Below are positions 62,716 through 64,000 of a stretch of 64,000 bases of DNA, one piece after another. Source of the DNA: Pegea sp. RAD2-039 (Eukaryota; Chordata; Thaliacea; Salpida; Salpidae); contig JAQGEQ010000305.1 in NCBI GenBank assembly GCA_034620365.1, positions 1 through 64,000 on the forward strand, in the 5' to 3' direction. The notes under the pieces were generated by a model that was not told where the DNA came from, did no database searches, and was given only the letters and a program-made list of their open reading frames with translations. The translations under genes were made by a program, and so were the position numbers. Every line of letters starts with the position of its first letter. Within the stretch, counting starts at the first letter, position 1.

Positions 62716-64000
62716 CAAACCTAGCTTACATTTATAAAATGATCGTTTTTTTAACGATCCAAATATTTGAACAGTTATATCAAACAACAAAAAGTTGCTA
62801 ATTAATTGATAGATACGACTTTGTAATAAACTAAAATGTACATTTATAAACTATCTCAGTTTGATTTCAAATTTTAACAGATATTTTTATATTTCAACAT
62901 TTATTTCATCTGATTGTACATCTGAAACTTCTATTGATAAAGATCAGAAACTGTGATTGCATTTACTGTAATAAAATCTATAAACAACTCCTTTTAAAGT
63001 AAAAGAGAATCCATTTCGCCTACTAGTCCTGCAACTCAAACAAATTACTAATGAGTCTTTGAATTGCTTAAAATATCTGCCTTTTTTTTACAAAGATTGA
63101 TAAGTTTTTTTTAATTATTTGAACATTTTCTTACCACAAATGTTGAAATTTTTATTGTATCATTTAACAAATAATGTTCTAATTAAGTTAAACGAAATTA
63201 TGCTAGCTACATTTACAGTTTAGCCCTGTCAAAGCTGTCATTTAGATTTCAGAGTTGATTAATCTACATCAACTTATAATACTTTTGCCACAATCAAATT
63301 TGTGATTGTTCAGTTCATTTGTAAGTAAAAAAACTAAACATTGATTATAATATAACAAAATTGTTTATATATTTGTTTGGCTAATTGTCATACAAAATGA
63401 TCGGATATCTAAAAGATGCACTTTTAAGAGTAACATTGGCTTAATTATTTAAGAAATTCAATCAAAAGGATTAATGAAATAAAAATAAAAAAAAAATGAA
63501 TTAGAAATTCAAAAGTATGGCAAAAATTTGGAATTTCATGTGAGTTGGGACAATTTATTAATTACGAAATAATTTTCAAATACTTTTAGCTTAGTCCAAC
63601 AAGATTACATATGGTAGGTTATTTATTTTGCTCTTAAATAGAAATTATCAAGAAATAGTGAAACGGAGACTGTATTATTATCAGACGGTTTCACAAGATT
63701 TTTGAAAATTTAGAAATACAGACAATGTTCCAACATTTATGCATTTGTGAAAGTTTGTTTAAAAAATGCAGGTAACTTTTTAAGGCTTTAAAACATTAAA
63801 TATTACAATTTGTATTCTTAATGATCATTAAAGTAATTACAAAATTCTAAAAATAGTTTTTAAGAAACTTTATTGTATTAACTACCACTTAAATTTTATG
63901 ATATGAAATATAATATGAAATGAATCAGTCTTTAAAATTTAATGAGAGTATAGTGTTTATGAGTTTAATAAAATTTTACGAAAGTAATAAATAAAAGAAG
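62716..64000. repeat. third copy of gene D flank plus start of block R
   Basis: Matches 35726-37010 (offset 26990) and, from 63059, also 47526 onward, up to the window edge. It starts further left in the gene D flank than copy 2 does, so its left breakpoint is different. It predicts another ADAMTS-like unit beyond the right edge. Confidence 0.9.

Overview
This is AT-rich nuclear DNA from a metazoan, most likely an invertebrate. The evidence is split genes with GT-AG introns (about 45-400 bp), ADAMTS-type, C2H2 zinc-finger and DHX9/maleless-type genes, tRNA-derived SINEs and decayed non-LTR retrotransposons. I could not fix the lineage. Many continuous open frames are shadows or partial exons, so the gene models below were spliced by hand, checking donor, acceptor and codon phase at every junction.

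Layout. The left edge (287-1304, minus) holds the 5' end of a DHX9/maleless-like RNA helicase gene. A complete ADAMTS-like gene follows (gene A, 4069-8820, minus, 20 coding exons, 849 aa), with a long 5' flank to about 11.35 kb and two SINEs. At 13.9-15.85 kb is an intact four-exon gene with a DUF3504/Crypton-recombinase-like domain. The stretch 16-24 kb is gene-poor, with an unclassified repeat, a non-LTR relic and a third SINE. A seven-exon C2H2 zinc-finger gene (24170-26814, plus, 562 aa) is followed by a 16-bp minisatellite. A second, divergent ADAMTS-like gene (gene D, 31577-34975, minus) comes next.

From 36 kb to the right edge the window is a recent tandem segmental duplication. Block R (36069-39719 and 47526-51176, with a third copy entering at 62716) is the intergenic region between head-to-head ADAMTS-like genes and carries a dead reverse transcriptase. 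Block G (39724-47524 and 54290-62090) carries the 3' part of a plus-strand ADAMTS-like gene, broken in its 15th exon and joined tail to tail to a truncated minus-strand gene that resembles the N-terminal part of LIN54. Gene C (52991-56379) keeps the signal peptide and prodomain. Gene B (40192-41813) has lost them through a 3.1-kb deletion. Genes A and C are near-identical in opposite orientation.

The most interesting content is this ADAMTS-like family. The fold, disintegrin-like part and, in A and D, the thrombospondin repeat and Cys-rich part are kept. The zinc-binding HExxHxxGxxH signature is erased in every copy, in A/B/C and in D with different replacement residues. They therefore look like secreted pseudoproteases in an actively duplicating, converting and truncating cluster. 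Parts of the 5' flanks are better conserved between the diverged genes A and D than their coding exons are.
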